From Arthrobacter sp. (lineage in GTDB: Bacteria > Actinomycetota > Actinomycetes > Actinomycetales > Micrococcaceae): 34,514 nucleotides of DNA. The stretch is taken from positions 1 through 34,514 of the forward strand of contig NZ_JAPSHV010000018.1 in NCBI RefSeq assembly GCF_031179385.1. Direction: 5' to 3'. The position numbers and the translations under genes are program-made. The notes beneath the pieces are model-generated. The model was not told the DNA's origin, ran no database searches, and worked only from the letters and a program-made list of their open reading frames with translations. This document shows, in pieces, positions 23,073-31,406 of the stretch (position 1 is the first letter of the stretch; the number at the start of each line of letters is the position of its first letter).

Positions 23073-24080
23073 CTAGAGGACAGGATCCGAGATCGACTGC
23101 AGGTAGTTCAGGGCATGCGGGCCGTACTCGCGCATTGATTCGTCATCGGCGTGGATGAGCAGGCGCAGCCAGGAGGCGTACCGGTTGAGGCGGCCAAGCT
23201 GGAGGGCCGGAACAAGCGCCTCCCTCAGGGCGGGGAGCGGCGCGTAAGCTGTCCACCGCTCGAGGTAGGCGGTCAGTACCCTGCGGACGCGGGCGTCGTC
23301 GGTCCCGGCCTCCCAGTCCTCCATCATGATTCCAAGGGGGACGTAGAGCGAGCTGAACGGATGGGCCCAGTAGGAATCCCCGAAGTCGCAGAACCGCAAG
23401 GGGTCCGTGCTTGAACCCGGTATGAAGGCGTTGTTGGGGTGCAGGTCGTTGTGCTCCAGGGACAGGGGCACACCCAGTCCGTTCAGCACGGCGGCTGCGT
23501 TTTCGATGGCGGGCACGCTGGCGTAGACACGATCCGCCTGTTCGGCGCTCAGGTACAGCGGATGGTTCTCGGGAAGTCCGCTGTGGAGGAGTAGTTGGTT
23601 ACTGACGAAGTTGCCCGCAATTCCGGGCTCCAGTGAAGCAAGCCCTGCTCCCGCCAAACGTTCCCTGTGCGGAGCCACCTGCTGCTGCAGCTCCGCGAAA
23701 TCTGTGACCACCCGCGCCCACAGGGCGTAATCCGAGGACTTCAGGGTGGCGAGGGTGGCCCCATGATCCGCGGTGAGCATCCAACCCCTGGTCGGCTCGA
23801 TGGCCAGGGGCGCCACGACGCGCTCCGGCGCCAGCTCGGCCAGCGCCGCAACAATCGACGCTTCCTGGAACTGACCCGGATTATTCTCCTTGAACCAAAG
23901 CTTTCCGTGGTCCGTGGGAAAGGTGAGTTGCACTGACCAGAAGCGGATCCGTGGCTCACTCATCGGACCCGTTTGCTCGATATTGAGGGTGGCCAGGACC
24001 TGCGAGACCCACGACTGCGCCTTCGACTGCCAGTCAGCACTTCTCCAGAGATCGACCGGGTGCGCGGCGGGGGTAGTCAC
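23073..24080 (-). CDS. aminoglycoside-phosphotransferase-fold kinase
   Basis: A 335-residue protein of the APH/choline-kinase fold. The catalytic loop is LEHNDLHPNNAF (H210, D212, N216-217) and the metal-binding DFG-like motif is CDFGDSYW (D232). Family members phosphorylate antibiotics, choline, homoserine or other small alcohols; nothing here points to drug resistance. Its start overlaps the stop of the racemase gene by four bases, so they are coupled and may act in one pathway. It is convergent with the MarR gene, two bases apart. Confidence 0.87.
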   Translation of the reverse strand: MTTPAAHPVDLWRSADWQSKAQSWVSQVLATLNIEQTGPMSEPRIRFWSVQLTFPTDHGKLWFKENNPGQFQEASIVAALAELAPERVVAPLAIEPTRGWMLTADHGATLATLKSSDYALWARVVTDFAELQQQVAPHRERLAGAGLASLEPGIAGNFVSNQLLLHSGLPENHPLYLSAEQADRVYASVPAIENAAAVLNGLGVPLSLEHNDLHPNNAFIPGSSTDPLRFCDFGDSYWAHPFSSLYVPLGIMMEDWEAGTDDARVRRVLTAYLERWTAYAPLPALREALVPALQLGRLNRYASWLRLLIHADDESMREYGPHALNYLQSISDPVL

Positions 24081-24784
24081 CGGATTATTGTGCCACTCAG
24101 CGCGGCGTCCACGGCCGCTTCGGCGTGAATCGCCGTCGTTGGAAACAGTGGGACGTTGGCGTCTTCCTGCGAGATCAGCAGTTCGATCTCGGTACAGCCC
24201 AGGATTACCCCCTCTGCGCCGCGCGACGCCAGGTCGGCGATGATTCGCTGGTACTCCTTCCGGGAATCGTCGGATACAGTTCCCACGCAGAGTTCGTCAT
24301 AAATAACCCGGTGTATGAGTGCGCGGTCCTCCTGGTCAGGAACGAGCACCTGCAGCCCATGGGCGGACAGTCCGTCACGATAAAAGTCCTGCTCCATGGT
24401 GAAGGCCGTTCCCAGCAGGCCCACCGTCGTCGTGCCTGTCTTCTTCACCGCGCTCGCCGTCGCGTCGAGCAGGTTGATGAACGGAATACTGATCGCCTGC
24501 TCAATCGCAGGAGCCACCTTGTGCATGGTGTTGGTGCACAGCACGAGCAGTTCGGCGCCGCCACGTTCGAGTTCAACGGCAGCCGCTGCCAGGGCAGCAC
24601 CGGCCTCTTCCCAGCGACCGCTGACCTGTTTCTCCTCGATGGGGGCGAAGTCAACCGACCTCACGAGGCAGTCGGCAGAATGGAGTCCGCCGAGTCGGTC
24701 CCTGACCATCTCGTTGACCAGGCGGTAGTACTCCGCCGTGCTTTCCCAGCTCATGCCCCCAAGCATGCCGATGCGCAACATCAT
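24077..24784 (-). CDS. aspartate/glutamate racemase family protein
   Basis: A 235-residue Asp/Glu/hydantoin racemase-fold protein. The start MMLRIGMLGGMSWESTAEYYRL is typical of the YgeA/aspartate racemase branch, and both catalytic cysteines are present: C83 in LVLCTNTMHK and C197 in LGCTEIELL. It would interconvert L- and D-amino acids by a two-base mechanism. The frame is open upstream, but homologues begin here; either of two successive ATG codons could start it. No strong ribosome site is visible. It overlaps the APH-fold kinase gene. Confidence 0.9.
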   Translation of the reverse strand: MMLRIGMLGGMSWESTAEYYRLVNEMVRDRLGGLHSADCLVRSVDFAPIEEKQVSGRWEEAGAALAAAAVELERGGAELLVLCTNTMHKVAPAIEQAISIPFINLLDATASAVKKTGTTTVGLLGTAFTMEQDFYRDGLSAHGLQVLVPDQEDRALIHRVIYDELCVGTVSDDSRKEYQRIIADLASRGAEGVILGCTEIELLISQEDANVPLFPTTAIHAEAAVDAALSGTIIR

Positions 24785-24844
24785 CCCATTCTGACAGGCG
24801 GGTCCGGCGCGGGACCACGGTAGGCGAGGATGGCCCGTCACAGC

Positions 24845-24876
24845 AACGGCCCACCTCCCGAAGGAGGTGGGCCGTT
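24845..24876 (-). terminator. hairpin terminator after DUF2382 gene
   Basis: Perfect 14-base stem, AACGGCCCACCTCC and its complement, with a four-base loop, 20 bases after the DUF2382 gene stop (minus strand). The T run is short. Confidence 0.8.
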
Positions 24877-24896
24877 TGCCTGTCGTGGGGTGCTAG

Positions 24897-25727
24897 CTAG
24901 CGACCGTCACGGATGCCATCGACGTCGTCGGTGTCGATCTGCTCCTTGCGAACTTCCTCATTGACGGTGTGCTGCTCAGTGACGGTTTCCTTGTCGAGGC
25001 GAACCCGCTCCACAGGAACGGCTTCCTTCTCGACGACCGGGCGCTCCTCGTGGAGAACAACTTCGTGCTCTTCCTCGCTGATGGCGGGGCCGGCGTAGGC
25101 TTCGTCCCGGTTGGCGTCAGTGATCGGCTCGCGTTCGATGCGGACCTCTTCGCGCTGCACGGGAACCGTCTTGGTGACGTTCTCCGTGACGACGTACTTG
25201 CGCAGGCGTGCACGGCCGGCCTCACGGCGCTCCGTACCGACGTGGAGCTGCTCCTCGGAACGGGTCATCGCGTCGTCGGTGGTGGGACCGGACGTGTCGT
25301 GTCCAACGGTGGCACGGTCGGACTCGTAGTCAGTGCGGCTGGAGTCGTAGTCACCGGTGGTGCCGGTGGTGTAGTTGGCGCTGTCACCGTCGTATCCGCC
25401 GGCTCCACCGGCCGAGATGCCGTAGTAGCGGTAGAGCTCACTCTCCTCCTGCTCGCTCAGGTGGCCGTCCGGTGCCACGTTGGGGGCATCCTTCACCTTG
25501 GCTTTGGAGTAACCGATGCGAACGTCGTGACCCTCGAGCGAGGCTCCTTCGAGGGGTGCGAAGGATTCGTTCGAGCCGAAGAGGCCGGTGTTGACTGTGA
25601 CCCAGCTCGGGTTTCCGGTGTGATCGTCGACGTAGATCTGCCCGACTGAGCCGATCTTGTCGCCGTCGTTATCGATGACCTTGCCGCCGGATTCGAGGAT
25701 CTGCGAGATGTTGTCCTGGGAAATCAT
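24897..25727 (-). CDS. PRC-barrel and DUF2382 (YsnF-like) stress protein
   Basis: A 276-residue acidic protein. Residues about 1-80 form a PRC-barrel (GGKVIDNDGDKIGSVGQIYVDD, then SWVTVNTGLFG), the middle is a Gly/Asp/Thr-rich linker with tyrosines, and about 165-276 is DUF2382 (LRKYVVTENVTKTVPVQREEVRIEREP, then VPVERVRLDKETVTEQHTVNEEVRKEQI). Proteins of this design are linked to general stress and desiccation responses, but no activity is known. AAGGAG lies before the ATG. The membrane channel-like gene is 53 bases upstream on the same strand, probably one transcript; a terminator follows. Confidence 0.92.
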   Translation of the reverse strand: MISQDNISQILESGGKVIDNDGDKIGSVGQIYVDDHTGNPSWVTVNTGLFGSNESFAPLEGASLEGHDVRIGYSKAKVKDAPNVAPDGHLSEQEESELYRYYGISAGGAGGYDGDSANYTTGTTGDYDSSRTDYESDRATVGHDTSGPTTDDAMTRSEEQLHVGTERREAGRARLRKYVVTENVTKTVPVQREEVRIEREPITDANRDEAYAGPAISEEEHEVVLHEERPVVEKEAVPVERVRLDKETVTEQHTVNEEVRKEQIDTDDVDGIRDGR

Positions 25728-25780
25728 GTTTTTCTCCTTTTCAGTGGTGGTGCATGGGTACTGCGATGGGAGTTCTGCGA

Positions 25781-26542
25781 TCAGACGCGGTGTGCGCCGG
25801 ATTTATTGGGTTGGTTCGTGGCCTTGGCCTTCTCGGTAGCTCCCTTGAGCTGCTGCGAGGCCGAGGGTGAGTTCTGGGCCTCGGCCTTGAGGCGGGGCGC
25901 TTCCTCTTCTGCCTTGTTGAGGTAGTGCTCCCAGCGCTGGGACATCGGCTTGATCAGGCCACCGCCGACGCCGACGATGATCACTCCGACAACCGCCGAA
26001 AGGACGGCGATGAGGATAGGGGTGGTGACGGTGGTAGCGATTTCCACCTGGTTCAGGGCGGCGATGATGCCCAGACCGAGGATGAAGATGCTAGCGATGT
26101 TCGCCAGAACTTTGCCGTAGGAGAGCCCGCCGAGGGTGTTCTGGATGAGGCTCTTGACCGCTGCAGCGATGGCTGCAGCAATGATCACGATGATGATTGC
26201 AACGATGATCTTCGGCAGGAAGGCAATGATGCCACGCAGCAGGTCGCTGACCGGATTCGGTCCGAAGACCCCGAAGGCGAACTGCAGGACGAACAGAACG
26301 AGCGTGTAGTAGACGATCTTGGCGATGATGTCGCTCGCGTCCAGTGAGGACTTCGCAAGCGCCTTCTTGACTCCGCCGCGCTCGACGGCCCGGTCGAAGC
26401 CGACCCGCTCGAGGAGCTTGGACAGTGCCTTGGAGATTGCCTTGGCGATCAGCAGCCCGACAATCAGGATGACCAGGAACAGCAGCAGCTTTGGAACGAA
26501 TTCCACGACCGTGGCCAGGCCGCTTCTGAGGGTTTCTTCCAT
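25781..26542 (-). CDS. mechanosensitive-channel-like membrane protein (conserved TM-helix family)
   Basis: A 253-residue protein with five hydrophobic segments (about 17-36, 73-93, 108-128, 144-163, 171-196) and a soluble, Lys/Ala/Glu-rich tail. The repeated TM-helix units (GLLIAKAISKALSKLLERVGFDRAVERGGVKKAL, in parts, and SLIQNTLGGLSYGKVLANI) match the conserved-TM-helix proteins related to small mechanosensitive channels; the MscS beta domain itself is absent. ATG 26542 is chosen because GGAGG lies 6 bases upstream; the frame is open further. It sits just before the DUF2382 gene, which suggests an osmotic or envelope stress unit. Confidence 0.83.
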   Translation of the reverse strand: MEETLRSGLATVVEFVPKLLLFLVILIVGLLIAKAISKALSKLLERVGFDRAVERGGVKKALAKSSLDASDIIAKIVYYTLVLFVLQFAFGVFGPNPVSDLLRGIIAFLPKIIVAIIIVIIAAAIAAAVKSLIQNTLGGLSYGKVLANIASIFILGLGIIAALNQVEIATTVTTPILIAVLSAVVGVIIVGVGGGLIKPMSQRWEHYLNKAEEEAPRLKAEAQNSPSASQQLKGATEKAKATNQPNKSGAHRV

Positions 26543-26688
26543 CAATGCCTCCGAGGTGGGGAACATCGGCCGAGCCCCGGGGAGACAACATGCCGATCTG
26601 GTGTTCACACACTAGCCACAAAAACGGGTAATAGGAAGCCTACTGATTACTAGGTTGCCGTGGTATACCCTTCGGAGCTTGTGAGAAT

Positions 26689-28017
26689 TTACCCGAGTTT
26701 GGACGGCCGCGTGCCGTGGTCTTCCGCCTCAATCTCGTCGGGCCCGGCGACGTGTTCGCTACCCCGTACCCGCGCAATTGCGCTCATTCCGTGGAAAATA
26801 AGGAGCGTCGCCGCAGTCCCCAGCGCAATTCCCTCGAAGGTCAGCGCACCGACAGTCCAGGTGAAGTTGGCAATGCCCACCACCAACGCGACGCCCGCCG
26901 TCGATAGGTTGATTGGATTCGAAAAATCGACCCTGTTCTGGACCCAGATGCGCACCCCGAGGATGCCGATCATGCCGTAGAGCACGACGCCGGCACCCCC
27001 CAGTACGCCGGCAGGAACCGTTGCGATGAGCGCCCCGAACTTAGGGAAGAGGCTGAGGAGCACAGCGATGATTCCGGCGACCCAGTAGGCGGCGGTTGAG
27101 TACACGCGTGACGCGGCCATGACGCCGATATTCTCGGCGTACGTGGTGGTGCCGGACCCTCCGCCGGACCCCGCGAGGACGGTAGCCAGGCCGTCCGCCA
27201 TGAGTGCGCGACCTGTGATCGGATCCAGGTCGCGGTTTGTCATTGCGGCAACCGACTTCACGTGGCCAATATTCTCAGCCACCAGAACAAGGACCACCGG
27301 CACGAACAGCCCGACCACGGAAAGGTGGAATTCCGGCGTCATGAACGCCGGCAGGCCGAACCACGCGGCATCGTTGATCGCGGTGAAGTCCACTTCACCG
27401 CGCAGTACGGCTACGAGGTACCCGACCAGCACGCCGATGAGGATGGACAGGCGGCCCAAGATCCCCTTGAAGAGCACGGTGACCAACAGGATCGAGGCGA
27501 CCGTGACGAGAGCGGTCACGGGAGCCTGCTCGAAGCTGGCTTTCGCGGTCGGAGCAAGGTTGAGGCCGATCAGGGCGACGATCGCACCCGTGACGATTGG
27601 CGGCATCAAGACCTGAATCCACCGCGCGCCGGCCCAGTGGACCACCAATCCGATCAGGGCCAGGACGACACCTGCCATGACAACGCCACCCAGTGCGCCC
27701 GCCGGACCGTGTTGACTCTGAGCCGCAGCGATCGGCGCGATGAATGCGAAGCTCGACCCGAGGTAACTGGGGACCCTGCCTGCCGTGATGACCAGGAAAA
27801 GCAGGGTCCCCAGCCCCGAGAAGAGCAGGGTGGTGGACGGCGGGAAGCCGGTCAACAGCGGCACCAGGAACGTTGCACCGAACATCGCAACAACGTGCTG
27901 TGCGCCGATGCCGACGGTCCGAGGCCAGCTCAGCCTCTCATCGGGTGCGACGAACCGCCCTGGCTGCACGTTGCGACCGTCTCCGTGCAGCGTCCAGTTC
28001 GTTCCGAGTCTGCTCAT
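26689..28017 (-). CDS. uracil/xanthine permease family transporter (NCS2)
   Basis: A 442-residue nucleobase:cation symporter of the NCS2/UraA type with 12-14 hydrophobic segments. Typical pieces are GAQHVVAMFGATFLVPLLTG (about 38-57), SSFAFIAPI, VLVLVAENIGHVKSVAAMTNRD, with the substrate-binding glutamate in AENIGH, and GSGGGSGTTTYAENIGVMAAS with the second glutamate. Uracil is the likeliest substrate. GGAAGG precedes the ATG and TAGGAT (28053-28058, minus strand) is a plausible -10 box. No pyrimidine enzymes are adjacent. Confidence 0.92.
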   Translation of the reverse strand: MSRLGTNWTLHGDGRNVQPGRFVAPDERLSWPRTVGIGAQHVVAMFGATFLVPLLTGFPPSTTLLFSGLGTLLFLVITAGRVPSYLGSSFAFIAPIAAAQSQHGPAGALGGVVMAGVVLALIGLVVHWAGARWIQVLMPPIVTGAIVALIGLNLAPTAKASFEQAPVTALVTVASILLVTVLFKGILGRLSILIGVLVGYLVAVLRGEVDFTAINDAAWFGLPAFMTPEFHLSVVGLFVPVVLVLVAENIGHVKSVAAMTNRDLDPITGRALMADGLATVLAGSGGGSGTTTYAENIGVMAASRVYSTAAYWVAGIIAVLLSLFPKFGALIATVPAGVLGGAGVVLYGMIGILGVRIWVQNRVDFSNPINLSTAGVALVVGIANFTWTVGALTFEGIALGTAATLLIFHGMSAIARVRGSEHVAGPDEIEAEDHGTRPSKLG

Positions 28018-28080
28018 GGCGGTGCCTTCCGGGGATTGGGGGATCTCCGGAAATCCTACGCGAGAAAGGCCCCCGGGAGG

Positions 28081-29712
28081 TCAGGCGATTACACCGTCCA
28101 CCAGGGCTTTGGCTTCCTCCTGCACGCGCCTTAAATGGTCCGCGCCAAGGAAAGACTCTGCGTAGATTTTGTAGACGTCCTCTGTTCCTGAGGGGCGCGC
28201 AGCGAACCAGGCATTCTCGGTGGTGACCTTGAGCCCGCCGATCGGCGCACCATTGCCGGGCGCTTCAGTCAGGCGTGCGGTGATTTCTTCCCCCGCCAGG
28301 GTGGTCGCTGCCACGTCCGACGGCGACAGCTTGCCCAGCGCCGACTTCTGTTCGCGCGTAGCGGCGGCATCGATCCGCGCGTAGACGGGGGAACCGAATC
28401 GCTGGGTAAGGCCCTCATAGTGCTGCGACGGGGTGCGCCCGGAGACAGCCGTGATCTCCGCCGCAAGGAGCGCGAGGAGAATACCGTCCTTGTCGGTACT
28501 CCAGGCTGAACCATCATGGCGGAGGAAGGACGCGCCGGCTGACTCCTCTCCGCCGAAGCCCACTTCACCGGACACGAGCCCGGGAACAAACCACTTGAAG
28601 CCGACCGGAACTTCCTCGAGCACCCGGCCAAGATCAGCGGCGACTCGGTCAATGATCGACGAGGAGACCAGTGTCTTGCCGATCATCGCGTCCTGTCGCC
28701 ACTGCGGGCGGTTCCGGTACAGGTAGTCGATGGCGACGGCGAGGTAGTGGTTGGGATTCATCAGGCCGGAATCCGGGGTGACGATGCCGTGGCGGTCCGC
28801 GTCGGCGTCGTTGCCTGTGGAGATGTCGTAGTCCGTTGCCCGTTTGATCAGCGAGGCCATGGCGTGGGGGGAAGAGCAGTCCATACGGATTTTCTCGTCC
28901 CAATCGAGGGTCATGAACGCCCATTGCGGGTCGACGGTTGGGTTCACCACGGTGAGGTCGAGGTTGTGCCGCTCCCCGATGGCACCCCAGTAATCGACCG
29001 ATGCCCCGCCCATGGGATCAGCACCGATGCGCACGCCCGCACTTCGGATCGCTTCAAGGTTCAACACATTCGGCAGATCTTCGACGTAGTGCTGGAGGAA
29101 GTCATACGTACCGATGGAGTCCGCCTGCTGGGCCTGGGCGGTGGGGAGGCGCTTGACATCACGCAGGTCATTCTCGAGCAGTTCATTGGCGCGGGCTGCG
29201 ATCCAGTTGGTGGCGTCGGAGTCCGCGGGCCCGCCGTGAGGTGGGTTGTACTTGAAGCCGCCGTCGGCAGGGGGATTGTGCGAAGGAGTGATGACAATGC
29301 CGTCTGCCCGGTCCGTTCGTGAACCGTTGTAGGCAAGGATGGCGTGCGAGAGAGCCGGGGTGGGCGTGTAAGCGCCGCGTGCGTCGATGCGAACGGCCAC
29401 GTTGTTGGCGGCGAGCACCTCGAGGGCCGTGTTCTGGGCGGGTTCGGACAGGGCGTGCGTGTCCTTGCCCATGAACAGCGGGCCGGTGATTCCTTGGCCT
29501 GCCCGATACTCAACTATCGCCTGTGTGATCGCGGCGATGTGGCCTTCGTTGAAGGATGACTTCAGGGACGACCCGCGGTGGCCGGACGTCCCGAAGGCTA
29601 CCCTCTGGGCCGGGTCCGTCAGATCGGGTTTGGAATCAAAGTACGCGTCCAGAAGGGCGCCTACATCAACGAGGTCGCTGGGTTGGGCAACGGTGCCTGC
29701 TCGATTAGCCAT
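28081..29712 (-). CDS. pgm: alpha-D-glucose-phosphate-specific phosphoglucomutase
   Basis: A 543-residue phosphoglucomutase interconverting glucose 1-phosphate and glucose 6-phosphate, for glycogen, trehalose and UDP-glucose synthesis. It follows the E. coli Pgm family closely: start [17 protein letters not shown], phosphoserine S144 in [12 protein letters not shown], metal loop NDADADRHG, sugar loop FGGEESAG and phosphate-binding [12 protein letters not shown]. The start is set by this match (MAxxNRAG) although the frame opens nine codons earlier; no ribosome site is visible, and CATGCT 7 bases upstream may mark a leaderless transcript. It is divergent from the sugar-transport operon. Confidence 0.95.
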   Translation of the reverse strand: MANRAGTVAQPSDLVDVGALLDAYFDSKPDLTDPAQRVAFGTSGHRGSSLKSSFNEGHIAAITQAIVEYRAGQGITGPLFMGKDTHALSEPAQNTALEVLAANNVAVRIDARGAYTPTPALSHAILAYNGSRTDRADGIVITPSHNPPADGGFKYNPPHGGPADSDATNWIAARANELLENDLRDVKRLPTAQAQQADSIGTYDFLQHYVEDLPNVLNLEAIRSAGVRIGADPMGGASVDYWGAIGERHNLDLTVVNPTVDPQWAFMTLDWDEKIRMDCSSPHAMASLIKRATDYDISTGNDADADRHGIVTPDSGLMNPNHYLAVAIDYLYRNRPQWRQDAMIGKTLVSSSIIDRVAADLGRVLEEVPVGFKWFVPGLVSGEVGFGGEESAGASFLRHDGSAWSTDKDGILLALLAAEITAVSGRTPSQHYEGLTQRFGSPVYARIDAAATREQKSALGKLSPSDVAATTLAGEEITARLTEAPGNGAPIGGLKVTTENAWFAARPSGTEDVYKIYAESFLGADHLRRVQEEAKALVDGVIA

Positions 29713-29797
29713 GGGACCAAGCATGCCATCGTGTGCCATCTGCTGGGTGGGATGACCGCAAATTTCGTCACCTCGCGCGGTTATCCCGTCCTTTCGA

Positions 29798-29861
29798 GCA
29801 TCGAGTGGGCGCTGGCAACCTTCGTTCGGCTTGAGAGTTGTCCTCAGCGCCCACTCGATGC
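29798..29861. repeat. long inverted repeat in divergent intergenic region
   Basis: Arms of 17 bases (29798-29814 and 29845-29861, GCATCGAGTGGGCGCTG and its exact complement) enclose 30 bases that can partly pair further (GCAAC with GTTGT). The genes on both sides point away, so it does not terminate either of them, and neither arm is followed by a T run. Confidence 0.9.
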
Positions 29862-29902
29862 GGGGTGGCCATCAGCTCGGCGAAGTCCTTCAAATGTGAC
29901 CC

Positions 29903-29932
29903 TTGACACGTGTCAGGTGCGGCGAGTAGCCT
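29903..29932 (+). promoter_or_regulatory. sigma-70-type promoter of the sugar operon
   Basis: Consensus -35 TTGACA (29903-29908), an 18-base spacer and -10 TAGCCT (29927-29932). The start point would be near 29939, giving a leader of about 22 bases with AAAGGA before the ATG. Confidence 0.8.
29904..29915. promoter_or_regulatory. LacI-type operator 1
   Basis: TGACACGTGTCA, a perfect 12-base palindrome covering the -35 box. It shares the core ACACGTGT with operator 2. Confidence 0.75.
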
Positions 29933-29934
29933 TC

Positions 29935-29948
29935 CTAACACGTGTTAG
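29935..29948. promoter_or_regulatory. LacI-type operator 2
   Basis: CTAACACGTGTTAG, a perfect 14-base palindrome over the predicted transcription start. Its centre is 32 bases from that of operator 1, about three helical turns, so both face the same side of the DNA. Confidence 0.8.
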
Positions 29949-29960
29949 AAAGGATCGACG

Positions 29961-31406
29961 ATGACGTCCACGCAATCATCCGGGCAGGGCAACTCCACTC
30001 TCGCCCGAGCCGGCGACCTGTCACGGCGCACCCTCCTCGGAGCCCTCGGCATCGGCGCCGTTGGGGCAACGGTTGGCGCCTGGCCGAGGCTCACCGGCGC
30101 CGATATCCCCGGCCGAAACAGCACAGCACTCAACGTGGCGATCCTGGGTACCTCGGCCGACGCCGCTGCCCGCCAGGCCCTTGTCGACGAGTTCACGAGC
30201 CTGCATCCGGATATCCCGGTTCGCATCCAGGCAATCCAGGGCGCTGACTGGCGTGACTTCTTCTCCAAGATCCTCACCATGGTCGCTGCCGGGAACCCGC
30301 CCGACGTCGTCTACGTCGCTACCGAGGGCGCCCAGCTGTTCGCCAAGAAACTGGCCGAACCGCTCGATCCCTATCTGACGCGCGACGCCGCGGACATTCA
30401 GGAGTACTTCCAGGACGTCCACCCCAGCCTCATCGAGGCGTTCATGTACCGCGGCAGCCTCTACCAGCTGCCGCTGGACTGGAACGCCGCCAACATGTAC
30501 CTGAACACCAGCGCCCTCCAGCGCGCAGGGCTCGACAGGCCAGCCGACGACTGGACCAACGAGGACTTCACGGCGGTCATGCGCGCCATGAAGTCGACGA
30601 CGGACGGCAGCTTCACTCCCTACTACTGGACCAACCGCCTCTTCGGCGGAGTGGTCCCATGGCTGTACGCGAATGACACCAGCTTCCTCGCGGAGGAGAA
30701 GGCGACCGGAGGCGACTGGTTTTGGGACCGCTTCTACTCGAAAGACCCCACCCGATCCCTTCGCAGCGGCGGCTATCTCTGGGAGACACCGAACGCAGAG
30801 GACCCCCGGGTCATCGAGACCTTCGATTACCTACGGGAACTCGTCGCGGAAGGCCTGGGTGTGCGGCCTGAGGGAGGCGGCGGCAACGCACTGGTTGGCC
30901 TCTTCGCCAGCAGCCGTATCGGCGCAACCCCCGCCGGAGGCTACTGGGTGCAGGGTCTTCATGAGGCCGGCATGGGTGCCGATGACTTCGACGTCCAGTT
31001 CTTCCCCCGCTGGCGCACCCAGAGGCACCAGTTCGGTGCTGCGGGCTACGCGATCATGCGTACCGCCAAGGACAAGGACGCAGCCTGGGAATGGGTGAAG
31101 TTCTGCGCGTCCAAGCCCGCCATGGAGCTTGCGTTCCCGACACCTAACACCACGCCTACGCGGCGCTCAATGGTGAACCAGTCCCTGTACGCATCGACTG
31201 GACCGGAGCACTGGAAGGTCTTCTACGACACCCTCGACCGCTTCCCGACCTCCGGACCCATTCCCGCCCCACCCCAGCAGGCCGCTGTGGAAACCGCCCT
31301 TATGAAGAACGTCTCGGTTGCTGTCAGTGGGTCGTCCGCCCAGGTGCGCTCCGCGATGGGAAGCCTGCAGCGTGACCTCGAACTTGCACTGAGGAGCAAC
31401 CAATGA
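29961..31406 (+). CDS. sugar ABC transporter substrate-binding protein, Tat-exported
   Basis: A 481-residue family-1 extracellular sugar-binding protein. The N-terminus has a twin-arginine signal, LSRRTLLGALGIGAVGATVG (about 20-39), so export would be in folded form. The mature part has the usual pattern (LNVAILGTSADAAARQALVDEF, then AAGNPPDVVYVATEGAQLF, YQLPLDWNAANMYLN, WVKFCASKPAMELAF). Unlike most such proteins in Gram-positives, no lipobox cysteine follows the signal. It binds the sugar for the two permeases; a fructan oligosaccharide or sucrose is inferred from the GH32 gene. The stop overlaps the first permease start by four bases. It is controlled by the two-operator promoter. Confidence 0.92.
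   Translation: MTSTQSSGQGNSTLARAGDLSRRTLLGALGIGAVGATVGAWPRLTGADIPGRNSTALNVAILGTSADAAARQALVDEFTSLHPDIPVRIQAIQGADWRDFFSKILTMVAAGNPPDVVYVATEGAQLFAKKLAEPLDPYLTRDAADIQEYFQDVHPSLIEAFMYRGSLYQLPLDWNAANMYLNTSALQRAGLDRPADDWTNEDFTAVMRAMKSTTDGSFTPYYWTNRLFGGVVPWLYANDTSFLAEEKATGGDWFWDRFYSKDPTRSLRSGGYLWETPNAEDPRVIETFDYLRELVAEGLGVRPEGGGGNALVGLFASSRIGATPAGGYWVQGLHEAGMGADDFDVQFFPRWRTQRHQFGAAGYAIMRTAKDKDAAWEWVKFCASKPAMELAFPTPNTTPTRRSMVNQSLYASTGPEHWKVFYDTLDRFPTSGPIPAPPQQAAVETALMKNVSVAVSGSSAQVRSAMGSLQRDLELALRSNQ

Noticed and set aside
26609-26688. Stress-sigma-type promoter (GGGTAT) before the channel-like gene
   Set aside because: A GGGTATACC is present near 26660 on the minus strand, but no matching GTTT -35 element lies at the right distance.
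27262-28134. Plus-strand frame opposite the permease gene
   Set aside because: Its His/Arg/Asp-rich translation is the mirror of hydrophobic permease codons; no start signals.
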